From NCBI RefSeq assembly GCF_040784915.1, contig NZ_CP160797.1:1850137-1914136 (forward strand): 64,000 bases of DNA, given 5' to 3'. Positions within the stretch are counted from its first letter, which is position 1; the number at the start of each line of letters is the position of its first letter. Origin of the DNA: Bacillus vallismortis. GTDB taxonomy: Bacteria > Bacillota > Bacilli > Bacillales > Bacillaceae. Below are positions 17,521 to 27,136 of the stretch, piece by piece. The position numbers and the translations under genes were made by a program. The notes below the pieces were generated by a model, which was not told the DNA's origin, did no database searches, and saw nothing but the letters and a program-made list of their open reading frames with translations.

Positions 17521-18312
17521 TTGGCAAAGCTCGAATGGTATTTTGAATATGAAATTCAAGTGAACCGCCCCGGACTGCTCGGGGATATTTCATCTCTTCT
17601 TGGGATGCTTTCTATTAACATCGTAACGATAAACGGCGTCGATCTTTCCAGAAGGGGAATGCTCCTCAGGTGCCGCCATATAGATCAAATTAAACGATTA
17701 GAATCAATCTTAAAAACGATGGAAACAATTAAAGTAACGAAGCTGAGAGAACCGAGGCTTCGCGACCGTCTTGCCGTACGTCACGGCCGTTACATTCAAA
17801 GGGATGCCGATGACAAGAAAACGTTCCGCTTTGAACGAGACGAGCTAGGCTTATTAGTCGATTTTATGGCCGAACTGTTCAAAAAAGAAGGCCATAAATT
17901 AATCGGAATCCGAGGTATGCCGCGTGTCGGAAAAACGGAATCAATCGTGGCCTCCAGCGTGTGCGCAAGCAAAAGGTGGCTGTTTGTGTCATCAACCTTG
18001 CTGAAGCAGACAATAAGAAGCCAGCTGATTGCCGATGAATACAGCACTGAAAATGTTTTTATCGTTGATGGAATTGTATCAACACGAAGAGGGTCAGAAC
18101 GCCATCTCCAGCTGGTCAGAGAAATCATGAGGCTGCCTGCAACAAAAGTGGTGGAGCATCCTGACATATTCGTTCAAAACACAGAGTATACACTAGATGA
18201 CTTTGATTATATTATTGAACTGAGAAATGGCCCCGATGAGGTTATTACATATGAACATGCTGAGGAACCCCAACTGTTTGATCAATCCGGGTTTTCAAGC
18301 TTTGATTTCTAA
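17521..18312 (+). CDS. ymfK: YmfK: ACT-like domain fused to a P-loop domain, function unknown
   Basis: This is a 263-residue protein. Residues about 1-75 look like an ACT ligand-binding domain (RPGLLGDISSLLGMLSINIV, then VTKLREPRL). The second half carries a Walker A-type loop (GMPRVGKTE, about residue 140) and a hydrophobic strand ending in Asp (NVFIVDGIVS) that could serve as Walker B. TTG 17521 is chosen since AAGGGGG lies 7-8 bases upstream; the in-frame ATG 17503 overlaps that site. It lies 18 bases before rodZ, so it is probably co-transcribed with the cell-shape and membrane genes rodZ and pgsA. No function is established to my knowledge. Confidence 0.85.
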   Translation: MAKLEWYFEYEIQVNRPGLLGDISSLLGMLSINIVTINGVDLSRRGMLLRCRHIDQIKRLESILKTMETIKVTKLREPRLRDRLAVRHGRYIQRDADDKKTFRFERDELGLLVDFMAELFKKEGHKLIGIRGMPRVGKTESIVASSVCASKRWLFVSSTLLKQTIRSQLIADEYSTENVFIVDGIVSTRRGSERHLQLVREIMRLPATKVVEHPDIFVQNTEYTLDDFDYIIELRNGPDEVITYEHAEEPQLFDQSGFSSFDF

Positions 18313-18330
18313 AATTGGAAGGTGTTTGTT

Positions 18331-19245
18331 GTGACTGAACTAGGAATCCGGCTGAAAGAGGCCAGAGAGGAAAAAGCAATGTCATTGGATGATCTCCAAG
18401 CGGCAACAAAGATTCAAAAAAGGTATTTAACCGCCTTGGAGGAAGGAAACTATGACATTATTCCGGGGAAGTTTTATGTTCGGGCATTCATCAAGCAATA
18501 TGCCGAGGCCGTCGGGCTTGATGCCGATCAGCTGTTTGAGGAGCATAAAAAAGATATCCCGAATACGTATCATGACGATGTGTCTGAAAAGATCTCGGGC
18601 ATGAAGCTTCAAAAGGAGATGCCAAAGTCGGCATCTAAGGCGCTGGAACTGCTGCCAACGATACTTGTGATTCTAGGTGTAATTGTTGTGATTGCGATTG
18701 TGTACGCGATTATACAATTTACGAATCATAAAAGCAGCGATGATAATCATTCAGCTTCGGAAAAGACAATTACGCAAAGTGAAAGCAAGTACGAAATCCC
18801 TAAAGATTCAACGCTAAAAGAGAATCAAAATAACAGCTCTGAAAAAGAGGCTGACACTAAAAAAGAAACAAAAGAAAATGAAGATAAAAAAGAAGAAAGT
18901 GACAGTGATAAACTGGAGATTAAAGCAACTGGCACTGAAGGATCGTTAACAACTTATGAAGTGTCCGGCGCTGATAAAATCGAGCTTGAATTGAAGGCAT
19001 CAGACAGCTCTTGGATTCGAGTGCGCGATGAAAACAGCAGCTCTTTAAAAGAGGGAACGCTGAAAAAAGACGAAACCTATAAAAAAGACATAACCGATCA
19101 GAAACAAGTTGAAATCCGCACCGGATATGCACCTAATCTGAAAATAAAAATTAACGGTAAGGTTCTTTCCTATGAACTTGATCCGAAAGATGTGATGGCA
19201 CAAACCATAAAGATTGTAAATAAAAAGGAAGAAAAGTCATCTTAA
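18331..19245 (+). CDS. rodZ: RodZ-like membrane protein
   Basis: This 304-residue protein (YmfM) anchors the MreB cytoskeleton. The N-terminal helix-turn-helix domain (residues 1-75; LGIRLKEAREEKAMSLDDLQ) is followed by a basic stretch, a single membrane helix near residues 110-132 (ILVILGVIVVIAIVYAIIQF), a Lys/Glu-rich low-complexity linker, and a C-terminal DUF4115 beta domain (about 200-300; SSWIRVRDENSS). GTG 18331 follows GGAAGGTG by 6 bases; the upstream in-frame GTG 18322 overlaps it. The linker, rich in KKETKENEDKKEE, is where length probably differs among strains. Confidence 0.92.
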   Translation: MTELGIRLKEAREEKAMSLDDLQAATKIQKRYLTALEEGNYDIIPGKFYVRAFIKQYAEAVGLDADQLFEEHKKDIPNTYHDDVSEKISGMKLQKEMPKSASKALELLPTILVILGVIVVIAIVYAIIQFTNHKSSDDNHSASEKTITQSESKYEIPKDSTLKENQNNSSEKEADTKKETKENEDKKEESDSDKLEIKATGTEGSLTTYEVSGADKIELELKASDSSWIRVRDENSSSLKEGTLKKDETYKKDITDQKQVEIRTGYAPNLKIKINGKVLSYELDPKDVMAQTIKIVNKKEEKSS

Positions 19246-19265
19246 TTACCAGGTGACTTTTCTTC
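19228..19265 (+). promoter_or_regulatory. Perfect 12-bp hairpin spanning the rodZ stop
   Basis: GAAGAAAAGTCA pairs with TGACTTTTCTTC, and the rodZ TAA is in the loop. The T-rich right arm resembles a terminator but pgsA starts 30 bases later. It may be a weak terminator or an mRNA stability element. Confidence 0.6.
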
Positions 19266-19294
19266 ACGTCCGAGTATGAAATTGGAGGGGCTTT

Positions 19295-19876
19295 ATGTTT
19301 AACTTACCAAATAAAATCACACTAGCTAGAATCGCATTAATCCCAATCTTCATGGTGATCATGCTGGCGCCGTTTGACTGGGGCAGGCTCGAATTTGGAG
19401 ACGAATCGATCCCAGTCGCACACTTGGCGGGCGCTATTCTATTTATTGTTGCAGCCACAACAGACTGGGTGGACGGGTATTATGCCCGAAAGCTGAATCT
19501 CGTGACAAACTTCGGGAAATTTCTTGATCCGCTTGCGGACAAACTGCTTGTATCCGCAGCGTTAATTATCCTTGTTCAATTTGATCTTGCTCCAGCTTGG
19601 ATGGTCATTGTGATTATCAGCCGGGAGTTTGCCGTGACAGGTTTAAGGCTTGTCTTAGCCGGAACTGGAGAAGTCGTAGCAGCTAATATGCTTGGTAAAA
19701 TTAAAACCTGGGCACAAATCATTGCGGTTTCCGCATTGCTTCTTCATAATCTTCCGTTTGAACTTGTGTCATTCCCGTTTGCTGACTTGGCGCTGTGGGT
19801 AGCCGTCTTCTTTACTGTCGTTTCAGGTTGGGAATACTTCTCCAAAAATTGGGAAGCGCTGAAAACATCTAATTAA
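19295..19876 (+). CDS. pgsA: Phosphatidylglycerophosphate synthase
   Basis: This 193-residue membrane enzyme transfers glycerol-3-phosphate to CDP-diacylglycerol, the essential first step to phosphatidylglycerol. The CDP-alcohol phosphotransferase signature DG-x2-AR-x8-G-x3-D-x3-D is complete (DGYYARK...G...D...D, about residues 55-77). About five or six hydrophobic spans are visible. The ribosome site GGAGGGG is at 19284-19290. It precedes cinA by 18 bases and follows rodZ, placing membrane-lipid and shape functions together. Confidence 0.95.
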   Translation: MFNLPNKITLARIALIPIFMVIMLAPFDWGRLEFGDESIPVAHLAGAILFIVAATTDWVDGYYARKLNLVTNFGKFLDPLADKLLVSAALIILVQFDLAPAWMVIVIISREFAVTGLRLVLAGTGEVVAANMLGKIKTWAQIIAVSALLLHNLPFELVSFPFADLALWVAVFFTVVSGWEYFSKNWEALKTSN

Positions 19877-19894
19877 GAAAGAAGGACTTACGTC

Positions 19895-21145
19895 ATGGAA
19901 TTTCCAAAAAAAGCAGAAATTATTGCAGTCGGTTCTGAGCTGCTGCTTGGCCAAATCGCCAATACAAATGCTCAATTTATCAGCAAACAGCTCGCTGAAA
20001 TCGGAGTGAACGTATTTTATCATACAGCAGTCGGAGATAATCCGGAGCGGCTGAAGCAGGTCATCCGTACTGCTGAAGAACGATCTGACTTCATTGTTTT
20101 TTCAGGAGGTCTCGGACCGACAAAAGATGATCTGACGAAAGAAACGATTGCAAATGTGCTGGGCCGTCCGCTCGTATTAAATGATGAAGCGTTCCAATCC
20201 ATTGAGGATTATTTCAAACGGACAAAACGAACGATGTCACCTAATAACCGAAAACAGGCGCTTGTGATCGAAGGATCTGACGTACTGGCGAATCACTTCG
20301 GAATGGCGCCGGGAATGCTCACAGAGCACGATTCGCGCTTTTATATGCTTCTTCCTGGGCCGCCAAGCGAATTGCGTCCCATGTTTGAAAACGAGGCAAA
20401 GCCTCTTCTGCTGAAAAAGATGGGCTCAAATGAAAAAATTGTGTCAACCGTTCTTCGCTTTTTCGGTATCGGCGAATCTCAGCTTGAAGCCGACTTGGAA
20501 GATATTATTGATGCGCAAACGAACCCGACAATCGCTCCTTTGGCGGCTGACGGAGAGGTAACGCTGCGTCTGACAGCCAAACATGCTGACGAAAAGGAAA
20601 CGGGGCGTCTGTTAAAAGAAACAGAGGCTGTTATCTTAGAACGTGTCGGGGAATTTTTCTATGGCTACGATGATACTTCCCTTGTAAAAGAGCTTTCTAA
20701 AGCATGTAAGGAAAAAGGCATTACGATTGCCGCCGCAGAAAGCTTTACCGGCGGGCTGTTTTCTGAATGGCTGACGGATCTTAGCGGTGCTTCAACACTA
20801 TTTACCGGCGGCGTTGTTTGCTATTCAAACGACGTGAAGCAGCATGTGCTTGGCGTCAAGAAGGATACTTTAGACCGTTTTGGGGCGGTCAGCAAGGAGT
20901 GCGCATCAGAGCTGGCAAAGGGTGTTCAAAAGCTCACTGGCAGCGATATCGGCATCAGCTTTACCGGTGTAGCAGGTCCTGATACGCAAGCAGGGCATGA
21001 GCCTGGACATGTGTTTATCGGCATTTCAGCAAATGGAAAAGAAGAGGTTCACGAGTTTCACTTTGCGGGTTCCAGAACGGGAATCAGAAAACGCGGCGCC
21101 AAATACGGCTGCCATTTAATCTTGAAGCTTTTAGAACAAAAATAA
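19895..21145 (+). CDS. cinA: Competence/damage-inducible protein CinA
   Basis: This is a 416-residue, two-domain protein. The N-terminal MoaB/MogA-like domain (1-170; [19 protein letters not shown] and [12 protein letters not shown]) is linked to a C-terminal CinA domain (about 255-415; [15 protein letters not shown] and SFTGVAGPD), known in related proteins for NMN deamidase activity and ADP-ribose pyrophosphatase activity. It lies upstream of recA, with which it is co-transcribed during competence in B. subtilis. recA also has its own LexA-controlled promoter in the 170-base gap. Confidence 0.94.
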   Translation: MEFPKKAEIIAVGSELLLGQIANTNAQFISKQLAEIGVNVFYHTAVGDNPERLKQVIRTAEERSDFIVFSGGLGPTKDDLTKETIANVLGRPLVLNDEAFQSIEDYFKRTKRTMSPNNRKQALVIEGSDVLANHFGMAPGMLTEHDSRFYMLLPGPPSELRPMFENEAKPLLLKKMGSNEKIVSTVLRFFGIGESQLEADLEDIIDAQTNPTIAPLAADGEVTLRLTAKHADEKETGRLLKETEAVILERVGEFFYGYDDTSLVKELSKACKEKGITIAAAESFTGGLFSEWLTDLSGASTLFTGGVVCYSNDVKQHVLGVKKDTLDRFGAVSKECASELAKGVQKLTGSDIGISFTGVAGPDTQAGHEPGHVFIGISANGKEEVHEFHFAGSRTGIRKRGAKYGCHLILKLLEQK

Positions 21146-21231
21146 TATTTTCAGCACATTATCCTCCTAAGAAAACATGATTTCTCTGATCCATTATGGT
21201 ATTTTGATAGAAATCACGCCAAGAAAAAATC

Positions 21232-21245
21232 CGAATATGCGTTCG
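21232..21245 (+). promoter_or_regulatory. LexA (DinR) operator of recA
   Basis: CGAATATGCGTTCG matches the B. subtilis LexA consensus (CGAACRNRYGTTYG) with one change in the left half, and sits immediately upstream of the recA -35. Confidence 0.92.
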
Positions 21246-21253
21246 CTTTTTTC

Positions 21254-21282
21254 TTGGCAAATCCCTTCAAACAGGGTATAGT
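21254..21282 (+). promoter_or_regulatory. Sigma-A promoter of recA
   Basis: TTGGCA (21254-21259), 17-base spacer, TATAGT (21277-21282), adjoining the LexA box. Confidence 0.85.
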
Positions 21283-21317
21283 ATATGTAGTGGTAACATA
21301 AAGGAGGAAAAAATAGA

Positions 21318-22361
21318 ATGAGTGATCGTCAGGCAGCCTTAGATATGGCTCTTAAACAAATAGAAAAACAGTTCGGCAAAGGTTCCATTATGAAACTGGG
21401 AGAAAAGACAGATACAAGAATTTCTACTGTCCCAAGCGGCTCCCTCACTCTTGATACGGCACTAGGAATTGGCGGATATCCGCGCGGACGGATTATTGAA
21501 GTATACGGTCCTGAAAGCTCGGGTAAAACAACTGTGGCGCTTCATGCGATTGCTGAGGTTCAGCAGCAGGGCGGACAAGCCGCGTTTATCGATGCAGAGC
21601 ATGCGTTAGACCCGGTATACGCGCAAAAGCTCGGTGTCAACATCGAAGAGCTTTTACTGTCTCAGCCTGACACAGGCGAGCAGGCGCTTGAAATTGCGGA
21701 AGCGTTGGTTCGAAGCGGTGCAGTTGACATTGTTGTTGTCGACTCTGTGGCGGCTCTCGTTCCGAAAGCGGAAATTGAAGGCGACATGGGAGATTCGCAT
21801 GTTGGTTTACAAGCACGCTTAATGTCTCAAGCGCTTCGTAAGCTTTCAGGAGCCATTAACAAATCGAAGACAATCGCGATTTTCATTAACCAAATTCGTG
21901 AAAAAGTCGGTGTTATGTTCGGGAACCCGGAAACAACTCCTGGCGGCCGTGCGCTGAAATTCTACTCTTCCGTACGTCTAGAAGTGCGCCGTGCTGAACA
22001 GCTGAAACAAGGCAACGACGTAATGGGGAACAAAACGAAAATCAAAGTCGTGAAAAACAAGGTGGCACCGCCGTTCCGTACAGCCGAAGTTGATATTATG
22101 TACGGAGAAGGCATTTCAAAAGAAGGCGAAATCATTGATCTTGGAACTGAACTTGATATCGTGCAAAAAAGCGGTTCATGGTACTCTTATGAAGAAGAGC
22201 GTCTTGGACAAGGCCGTGAAAATGCAAAACAATTCTTGAAAGAAAATAAAGATATCATGCTAATGATTCAGGAGCAAATTCGCGAACATTACGGCTTGGA
22301 TAATCACGGAGCAGTGCAGCAAGCTGAAGAGGCACAAGAAGAATTAGAATTTAAAGAATAA
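21318..22361 (+). CDS. recA: Recombinase RecA
   Basis: This 347-residue protein forms filaments on single-stranded DNA, drives strand exchange and activates LexA self-cleavage. The Walker A motif is GPESSGKTT (about residues 65-73), Walker B is [12 protein letters not shown], and the L2 region holds [22 protein letters not shown]. The acidic C-terminal tail ([14 protein letters not shown]) is normal. The ribosome site AAGGAGG precedes ATG 21318. Control by LexA is visible at 21232-21245. A terminator follows. Confidence 0.98.
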   Translation: MSDRQAALDMALKQIEKQFGKGSIMKLGEKTDTRISTVPSGSLTLDTALGIGGYPRGRIIEVYGPESSGKTTVALHAIAEVQQQGGQAAFIDAEHALDPVYAQKLGVNIEELLLSQPDTGEQALEIAEALVRSGAVDIVVVDSVAALVPKAEIEGDMGDSHVGLQARLMSQALRKLSGAINKSKTIAIFINQIREKVGVMFGNPETTPGGRALKFYSSVRLEVRRAEQLKQGNDVMGNKTKIKVVKNKVAPPFRTAEVDIMYGEGISKEGEIIDLGTELDIVQKSGSWYSYEEERLGQGRENAKQFLKENKDIMLMIQEQIREHYGLDNHGAVQQAEEAQEELEFKE

Positions 22362-22387
22362 AAATAAAATCAGTTTGAAATGATACT

Positions 22388-22420
22388 AAAGGCTGGGTGA
22401 AAAACTCAGCCTTTTTATTT
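22388..22420 (+). terminator. Rho-independent terminator after recA
   Basis: AAAGGCTGGGT...ACTCAGCCTTT (one G-U pair) followed by a T-rich tail. Confidence 0.9.
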
Positions 22421-22451
22421 TTGCAAAAAATGATAAAAATATTGCTTTTTT

Positions 22452-22479
22452 TGACAACTTTTTCAGTGCCTCATTCGTC
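22452..22479 (+). promoter_or_regulatory. ECF sigma factor promoter of pbpX (sigma-X type)
   Basis: TGACAAC (22452-22458), 17 bases, CGTC (22476-22479) fits the ECF pattern; pbpX is a known sigma-X target. It lies 51 bases before the start codon. Confidence 0.8.
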
Positions 22480-22529
22480 TAACAAAACGTGTGCAAAATG
22501 GATTTATTTATTTTGGGAGGAAAAAATAA

Positions 22530-23705
22530 ATGACAAGCCCAACCAGCAGAAGAACTGCGAAACGCAGACGGAAAAAACTAAATAAAAGAGGCAAACTTTT
22601 GCTTGGTTTTTTAGCGGCGATGATTTGCTTTTCGATTTGGAATGCGCTTCATCGAGATAGTGAAGAGAACGAGCCATCTCAAGAAACTGCAGCAGTTTCA
22701 GATATCGGTCAGAAAAAAGAGGCTAAAGAGAAAACCGCCAAAAAAACAGAGGAACAAATCAAAACAGTGGACCGTAATCAAAAAATCAGCAATTATTTAA
22801 ATGAGATCGGTTTCAGCGGAACAGCCATGATTGTCAGAAATGGAGAAATCGTAACTCATAAAGGTTTTGGTTATGCAGACCGTAAACATCACATTCACAA
22901 TAATCCTTTGACATCTTTTTATGTCGGTTCGTCACAAAAAGCGCTGATTGCAACCGCTATTTTGCAGCTTGAGGAAAAGGGAAAACTTCAGACAAGTGAT
23001 CCGGTAAGCACGTATTTACCTCAATTCCCTAACGGACAAACGATTACTTTGAAGAATCTGCTCACACATACATCTGGAATAAACGGACATATTGAGGGTA
23101 ACGGGGCAATCACTCCGGACGATTTAATAAAAGACATAGAACGTCAGGGAATCAAACGTCAGCCGGGCGTATGGGACTATCAGGATTCCAACTATTCTGT
23201 TCTCGCTTATATTGTTGCTGAAGCAAGCGGTGAGTCCTATGAACAATACATAACGAATCATATTTTTAAACCGGCGGGGATGACGCATGCGGGCTTTTAC
23301 AAAACATACCATAAAGAACCTTATCCGGCTGTCGGTTATAAGCTGAAGGCCAGAAGATCAATTACACCGTATATGCCCGATTTATCCCAGCTGTATGGAG
23401 CCGGTGATATCTATATGAGCGCTGGAGATATGTACAAATTTGACCAAGCGCTGATGAACGGCAAACTGTATTCGCAAAAAAGCTATGAAAAGATGTTTAC
23501 GCCGGGGAGCAGCTCCACATACGGTATGGGATTTTATATTGCTCCCGGGAGCTATTCAAACCATGGTGTCATGCCGGGCTTCAATATCTTGAACAGTTTT
23601 AGCAAATCTGGGCAAACCATTGTTATTTTGTTGTCGAACATTCAAAATAACGCTAAACTGGGCCAAGTGAACAATAAAATATACCAGCTTCTGAATCAAG
23701 AGTGA
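22530..23705 (+). CDS. pbpX: Penicillin-binding protein X (low-molecular-weight, beta-lactamase family)
   Basis: This is a 391-residue protein. A very basic N-terminus (RRTAKRRRKKLNKRGK) precedes one membrane helix (about residues 24-42) that anchors it outside the cell. A charged linker runs to about 85, then a serine beta-lactamase/carboxypeptidase domain with SxxK as SSQK (residues about 131-134), the second motif in YQDSNYSVLAYIVAEASG, and the third near HGVMPGFN. It is probably a D,D-carboxypeptidase or a penicillin-recognising relative in cell-wall upkeep. The envelope-stress promoter at 22452 agrees. The start is supported by GGGAGG. Confidence 0.92.
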   Translation: MTSPTSRRTAKRRRKKLNKRGKLLLGFLAAMICFSIWNALHRDSEENEPSQETAAVSDIGQKKEAKEKTAKKTEEQIKTVDRNQKISNYLNEIGFSGTAMIVRNGEIVTHKGFGYADRKHHIHNNPLTSFYVGSSQKALIATAILQLEEKGKLQTSDPVSTYLPQFPNGQTITLKNLLTHTSGINGHIEGNGAITPDDLIKDIERQGIKRQPGVWDYQDSNYSVLAYIVAEASGESYEQYITNHIFKPAGMTHAGFYKTYHKEPYPAVGYKLKARRSITPYMPDLSQLYGAGDIYMSAGDMYKFDQALMNGKLYSQKSYEKMFTPGSSSTYGMGFYIAPGSYSNHGVMPGFNILNSFSKSGQTIVILLSNIQNNAKLGQVNNKIYQLLNQE

Positions 23706-23781
23706 TTCATGATCTTTTTTTGGGAAGGATTGCACGCAGCACCAAAAAGGCAACTGGTCTGCAAACGTTAAGATGGCAAGC

Positions 23782-23810
23782 TTGACAAGTATTTCCGACA
23801 CATTTACAAT
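23782..23810 (+). promoter_or_regulatory. Strong sigma-A promoter upstream of rny
   Basis: TTGACA (23782-23787), 17-base spacer, TACAAT (23805-23810). It would give a leader of about 165 bases before rny. A second TTGACA at 23859 has no good -10 at the right distance. Confidence 0.8.
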
Positions 23811-23981
23811 GAAGTTGTAACATTTGTTTTTTTAACATGATTGTTAAACCATTTAAACTTGACAAGGGCGATGAAAATACTCATTCCCTGTGAAGGTTCT
23901 GTATGTTGAGAAAACTAGACAATGTACATGCCGACACTTATTTAAGCAACAACCAAGTTCATAGCAAGAGGAGGTGAAAGT

Positions 23982-25544
23982 ATGACCCCAATTATGATGG
24001 TTCTCATCTCCATTTTGCTGATTCTACTCGGTTTAGTTGTTGGCTACTTTGTTCGTAAAACCATTGCCGAAGCGAAAATTGCGGGCGCACGCGGTGCAGC
24101 CGAGCAAATTCTTGAAGATGCAAAGCGTGATGCTGAAGCACTGAAAAAAGAAGCTCTGCTTGAAGCAAAGGATGAAATCCACAAACTTCGAATAGATGCT
24201 GAACAGGAAGTTCGTGAAAGACGAAATGAGCTTCAAAAACAAGAAAACCGTTTACTCCAAAAGGAGGAAAACCTTGATCGCAAACATGAGGGAATTGATA
24301 AACGGGAAGCGATGTTGGAGAAGAAAGATCATTCTCTGAATGAACGACAACAACATATTGAAGAGATGGAAAGCAAAGTGGATGAGATGATTCGTATGCA
24401 GCAGTCAGAGTTGGAACGAATTTCGAGTCTGACTCGTGATGAGGCAAAACAAATCATCCTTGAACGGGTTGAAAACGAGCTTTCACATGACATCGCCATC
24501 ATGACAAAAGAAACTGAAAACCGCGCGAAAGAAGAGGCGGATAAGAAAGCGAAAAACATTCTTTCACTCGCCTTACAGCGCTGCGCAGCGGACCACGTTG
24601 CTGAAACAACGGTATCAGTTGTTAATCTTCCAAATGATGAGATGAAAGGACGTATCATCGGACGGGAAGGGCGTAACATTCGTACGCTTGAAACGCTGAC
24701 AGGAATTGACCTGATTATTGATGATACACCTGAAGCTGTCATTCTTTCCGGATTTGATCCGATCAGACGTGAGACAGCAAGGATTGCTCTTGATAAACTC
24801 GTTCAGGATGGCCGTATTCATCCGGCACGGATTGAAGAAATGGTAGAAAAATCTCGCCGCGAGGTCGATGACTATATTCGTGAGATGGGTGAGCAAACGA
24901 CATTTGAGGTTGGCGTTCATGGCCTCCACCCAGATCTCATCAAGATTCTCGGCCGCTTAAAGTTCCGTACAAGCTATGGTCAAAATGTGCTTAAGCATTC
25001 CATGGAAGTCGCATTCTTGGCCGGCCTAATGGCATCGGAGCTTGGAGAAGACGCAAAGCTTGCTAAACGTGCAGGCCTACTTCACGACATCGGAAAAGCA
25101 ATTGATCATGAAGTAGAAGGAAGCCACGTTGAAATCGGAGTTGAGCTTGCGACTAAATATAAAGAGCACCCAGTCGTGATTAACAGTATTGCATCACACC
25201 ACGGGGATGAAGAGCCGACTTCCATTATCGCTGTGCTGGTAGCGGCAGCAGATGCGCTTTCCGCTGCAAGACCTGGCGCAAGAAGTGAGACGCTCGAGAA
25301 TTATATTCGAAGACTTGAAAAGCTCGAAGAAATTTCTGAGTCCTACGAAGGTGTTGAAAAATCATTTGCCATTCAGGCTGGACGCGAAGTGCGTATTATG
25401 GTGAAGCCGGATTCAATTAATGATCTTGAAGCTCATCGACTGGCGCGAGATATCCGTAAGCGAATTGAGGACGAGCTCGATTATCCAGGTCATATTAAAG
25501 TGACAGTAATCAGAGAAACCCGAGCCGTTGAGTATGCAAAATAA
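23982..25544 (+). CDS. rny: Ribonuclease Y
   Basis: This 520-residue endoribonuclease starts bulk mRNA decay. One N-terminal membrane helix (residues about 4-24; [19 protein letters not shown]) anchors it. A long charged coiled coil (about 30-200) is followed by a KH RNA-binding domain ([15 protein letters not shown]), then the HD catalytic domain with HD in [12 protein letters not shown] (about residue 368) and a conserved C-terminal region. The ribosome site is AGGAGGTG. A perfect terminator overlaps the stop. ymdB, its usual partner gene, follows. Confidence 0.97.
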   Translation: MTPIMMVLISILLILLGLVVGYFVRKTIAEAKIAGARGAAEQILEDAKRDAEALKKEALLEAKDEIHKLRIDAEQEVRERRNELQKQENRLLQKEENLDRKHEGIDKREAMLEKKDHSLNERQQHIEEMESKVDEMIRMQQSELERISSLTRDEAKQIILERVENELSHDIAIMTKETENRAKEEADKKAKNILSLALQRCAADHVAETTVSVVNLPNDEMKGRIIGREGRNIRTLETLTGIDLIIDDTPEAVILSGFDPIRRETARIALDKLVQDGRIHPARIEEMVEKSRREVDDYIREMGEQTTFEVGVHGLHPDLIKILGRLKFRTSYGQNVLKHSMEVAFLAGLMASELGEDAKLAKRAGLLHDIGKAIDHEVEGSHVEIGVELATKYKEHPVVINSIASHHGDEEPTSIIAVLVAAADALSAARPGARSETLENYIRRLEKLEEISESYEGVEKSFAIQAGREVRIMVKPDSINDLEAHRLARDIRKRIEDELDYPGHIKVTVIRETRAVEYAK

Positions 25545-25575
25545 AGTGATGCGCTAAGCATCACTTTATTTTTTT
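25540..25575 (+). terminator. Rho-independent terminator after rny
   Basis: AATAAAGTGATGC-GCTAA-GCATCACTTTATT perfect stem and T7; the stop of rny lies in the left arm. Confidence 0.93.
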
Positions 25576-25616
25576 GACGGCCAAAGAATTTGAAGAATAG
25601 GAAGGATTTTTACAAA

Positions 25617-26411
25617 ATGAGAATTTTATTTATCGGAGATGTTGTCGGTTCACCGGGCCGTGACATGGTCAAAGAATATGTACCAAAGCTAAAATCAAAA
25701 TATAAGCCTCACTTTACTATTATTAATGGTGAAAATGCCGCACATGGCAAAGGCCTGACGGAAAAAAATTATCACAGCTTAATCCAGGCTGGCGCCGATG
25801 CAATCACTATGGGGAACCACACATGGGATAAAAAAGAAATTTTCGATTTTATAGATGACGTTCCGAATTTGGTTCGCCCTGCAAACTTTCCAGAAGGAAC
25901 ACCGGGAAAAGGGATCACATATGTGAAAGCAAACGGCAAAGAGCTTGCCGTCATTAATTTACAAGGACGCACGTTTTTACCGCCGCTTGATGATCCGTTT
26001 TTAAAAGCGGATGAGTTGATTGCCGAAGCTGCGAAAAGAACACCGTACATTTTTATCGACTTCCATGCCGAAGCGACAAGTGAAAAGCTCGCACTTGGCT
26101 GGTATACAGACGGCCGGGCATCAGCTGTCGTCGGAACTCATACACATGTGCAAACAGCGGATAACCGCATTTTTCCAAAGGGTACGGCATATATTACTGA
26201 TGTAGGAATGACTGGCCCATATGACGGTATACTGGGGATGGACAGAGAGACGATTATTAAGCGATTCAAAACGAACCTTCCAGTCCGTTTTACTGTCGCT
26301 GAAGGAAAAACAACGCTGAGCGGAGTTGTCATTGACATCGACGACCAAACGAAAAAAGCTGTCAAAATTGACCGGATCTTGATCAATGATGATCACATGT
26401 TCTTTGAATAA
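25617..26411 (+). CDS. ymdB: Metallophosphoesterase YmdB (2',3'-cyclic nucleotide phosphodiesterase)
   Basis: This is a 264-residue enzyme of the calcineurin-like YmdB family. Metal-ligand motifs in order: IGDVVGSPG (residues 5-13), INGENAAHG, MGNHTWD, DFHAEATSEK and VGTHTHVQTAD. YmdB hydrolyses cyclic nucleotides in vitro and affects the choice between motility and biofilm in B. subtilis; the link to RNase Y is by neighbourhood. ATG 25617, with GGAAGG upstream, gives the family length; an in-frame upstream codon at 25590 is unlikely. Confidence 0.94.
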   Translation: MRILFIGDVVGSPGRDMVKEYVPKLKSKYKPHFTIINGENAAHGKGLTEKNYHSLIQAGADAITMGNHTWDKKEIFDFIDDVPNLVRPANFPEGTPGKGITYVKANGKELAVINLQGRTFLPPLDDPFLKADELIAEAAKRTPYIFIDFHAEATSEKLALGWYTDGRASAVVGTHTHVQTADNRIFPKGTAYITDVGMTGPYDGILGMDRETIIKRFKTNLPVRFTVAEGKTTLSGVVIDIDDQTKKAVKIDRILINDDHMFFE

Positions 26412-26453
26412 TTGAACATATGGTTATTTTATAAAAATATTAAAAAGAAAAGC

Positions 26454-26481
26454 AGGAATATAGCAACTCCTTAGTGAATAT
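26454..26481 (+). promoter_or_regulatory. Sigma-H promoter of spoVS
   Basis: AGGAATAT (26454-26461), 11 bases, AGTGAATAT (26473-26481) matches the sigma-H pattern (RWAGGAWWT, RNNGAATWW). spoVS is a known sigma-H gene. It gives a leader of about 120 bases. Confidence 0.82.
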
Positions 26482-26610
26482 AGTAAAAATGGAAGGTAGC
26501 CCGCTATTTTTGAAAAGCATTGTGGGGATGGCTTTTTGGATAGCAACATCTAATAATGATTGTTCTAATGAACACTCACTTATCCATTGTAAAACTAAGG
26601 GGGAGCAGAA

Positions 26611-26871
26611 ATGGAAATCTTAAAAGTTTCAGCAAAATCGAGTCCAAATTCAGTGGCAGGTGCGCTTGCGGGTGTGTTAAGAGAGCGAGGAGCCGCCGAG
26701 ATTCAAGCGATTGGAGCGGGTGCATTAAACCAGGCTGTAAAAGCTGTGGCGATTGCCAGGGGATTTGTGGCGCCTAGCGGCGTTGATTTGATTTGTATTC
26801 CGGCTTTTACCGATATTCAGATCGACGGGGAAGAAAGAACGGCAATTAAATTAATCGTGGAGCCTCGCTAA
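26611..26871 (+). CDS. spoVS: Stage V sporulation protein S
   Basis: This is an 86-residue Alba-like protein (MEILKVSAKSSPNSVAG), extremely conserved among sporulating Bacilli. Loss blocks sporulation around stage V and also affects septation. The fold is that of a small nucleic-acid-binding protein with Gly/Ala-rich turns (GAGALNQAVKAVAIARGF). It is preceded by GGGGGAG and a sigma-H promoter, and followed by a near-perfect terminator, so it is a single-gene unit. Confidence 0.97.
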   Translation: MEILKVSAKSSPNSVAGALAGVLRERGAAEIQAIGAGALNQAVKAVAIARGFVAPSGVDLICIPAFTDIQIDGEERTAIKLIVEPR

Positions 26872-26889
26872 AAACAAATAAAGCATTCT

Positions 26890-26923
26890 CAACCTGTTTG
26901 CATGATGCAAACAGGTTGTTTTT
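26890..26923 (+). terminator. Rho-independent terminator after spoVS
   Basis: CAACCTGTTTGCAT-G-ATGCAAACAGGTTG, a perfect stem, then T5. Confidence 0.95.
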
Positions 26924-27071
26924 CATTTATTGTGATGTTTTCTTCCAATAGTATTTTCGTCATATAAATGAGTGATATACAAAAGTCAGCAATGACCTAG
27001 AACGTTTCAGAAAAAAAATCCGCCCATTTTTCAAGACGGATACTTTTGTCTTTCTCAAGAAGACAGTGCTG

Positions 27072-27100
27072 TTTACGCTTATTCCATATCATGGTACAAT
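27072..27100 (+). promoter_or_regulatory. Sigma-A promoter of tdh-kbl
   Basis: TTTACG (27072-27077), 17-base spacer with TGG just before TACAAT (27095-27100), 36 bases before the tdh start. Confidence 0.75.
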
Positions 27101-27136
27101 CCAAATGTAACAAGAATTTTTCAAGGAGGATTGTAC

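Noticed and set aside
23859-23888. Second TTGACA upstream of rny as a promoter
   Set aside because: No acceptable -10 lies 16-18 bases downstream; the promoter at 23782-23810 is far better.
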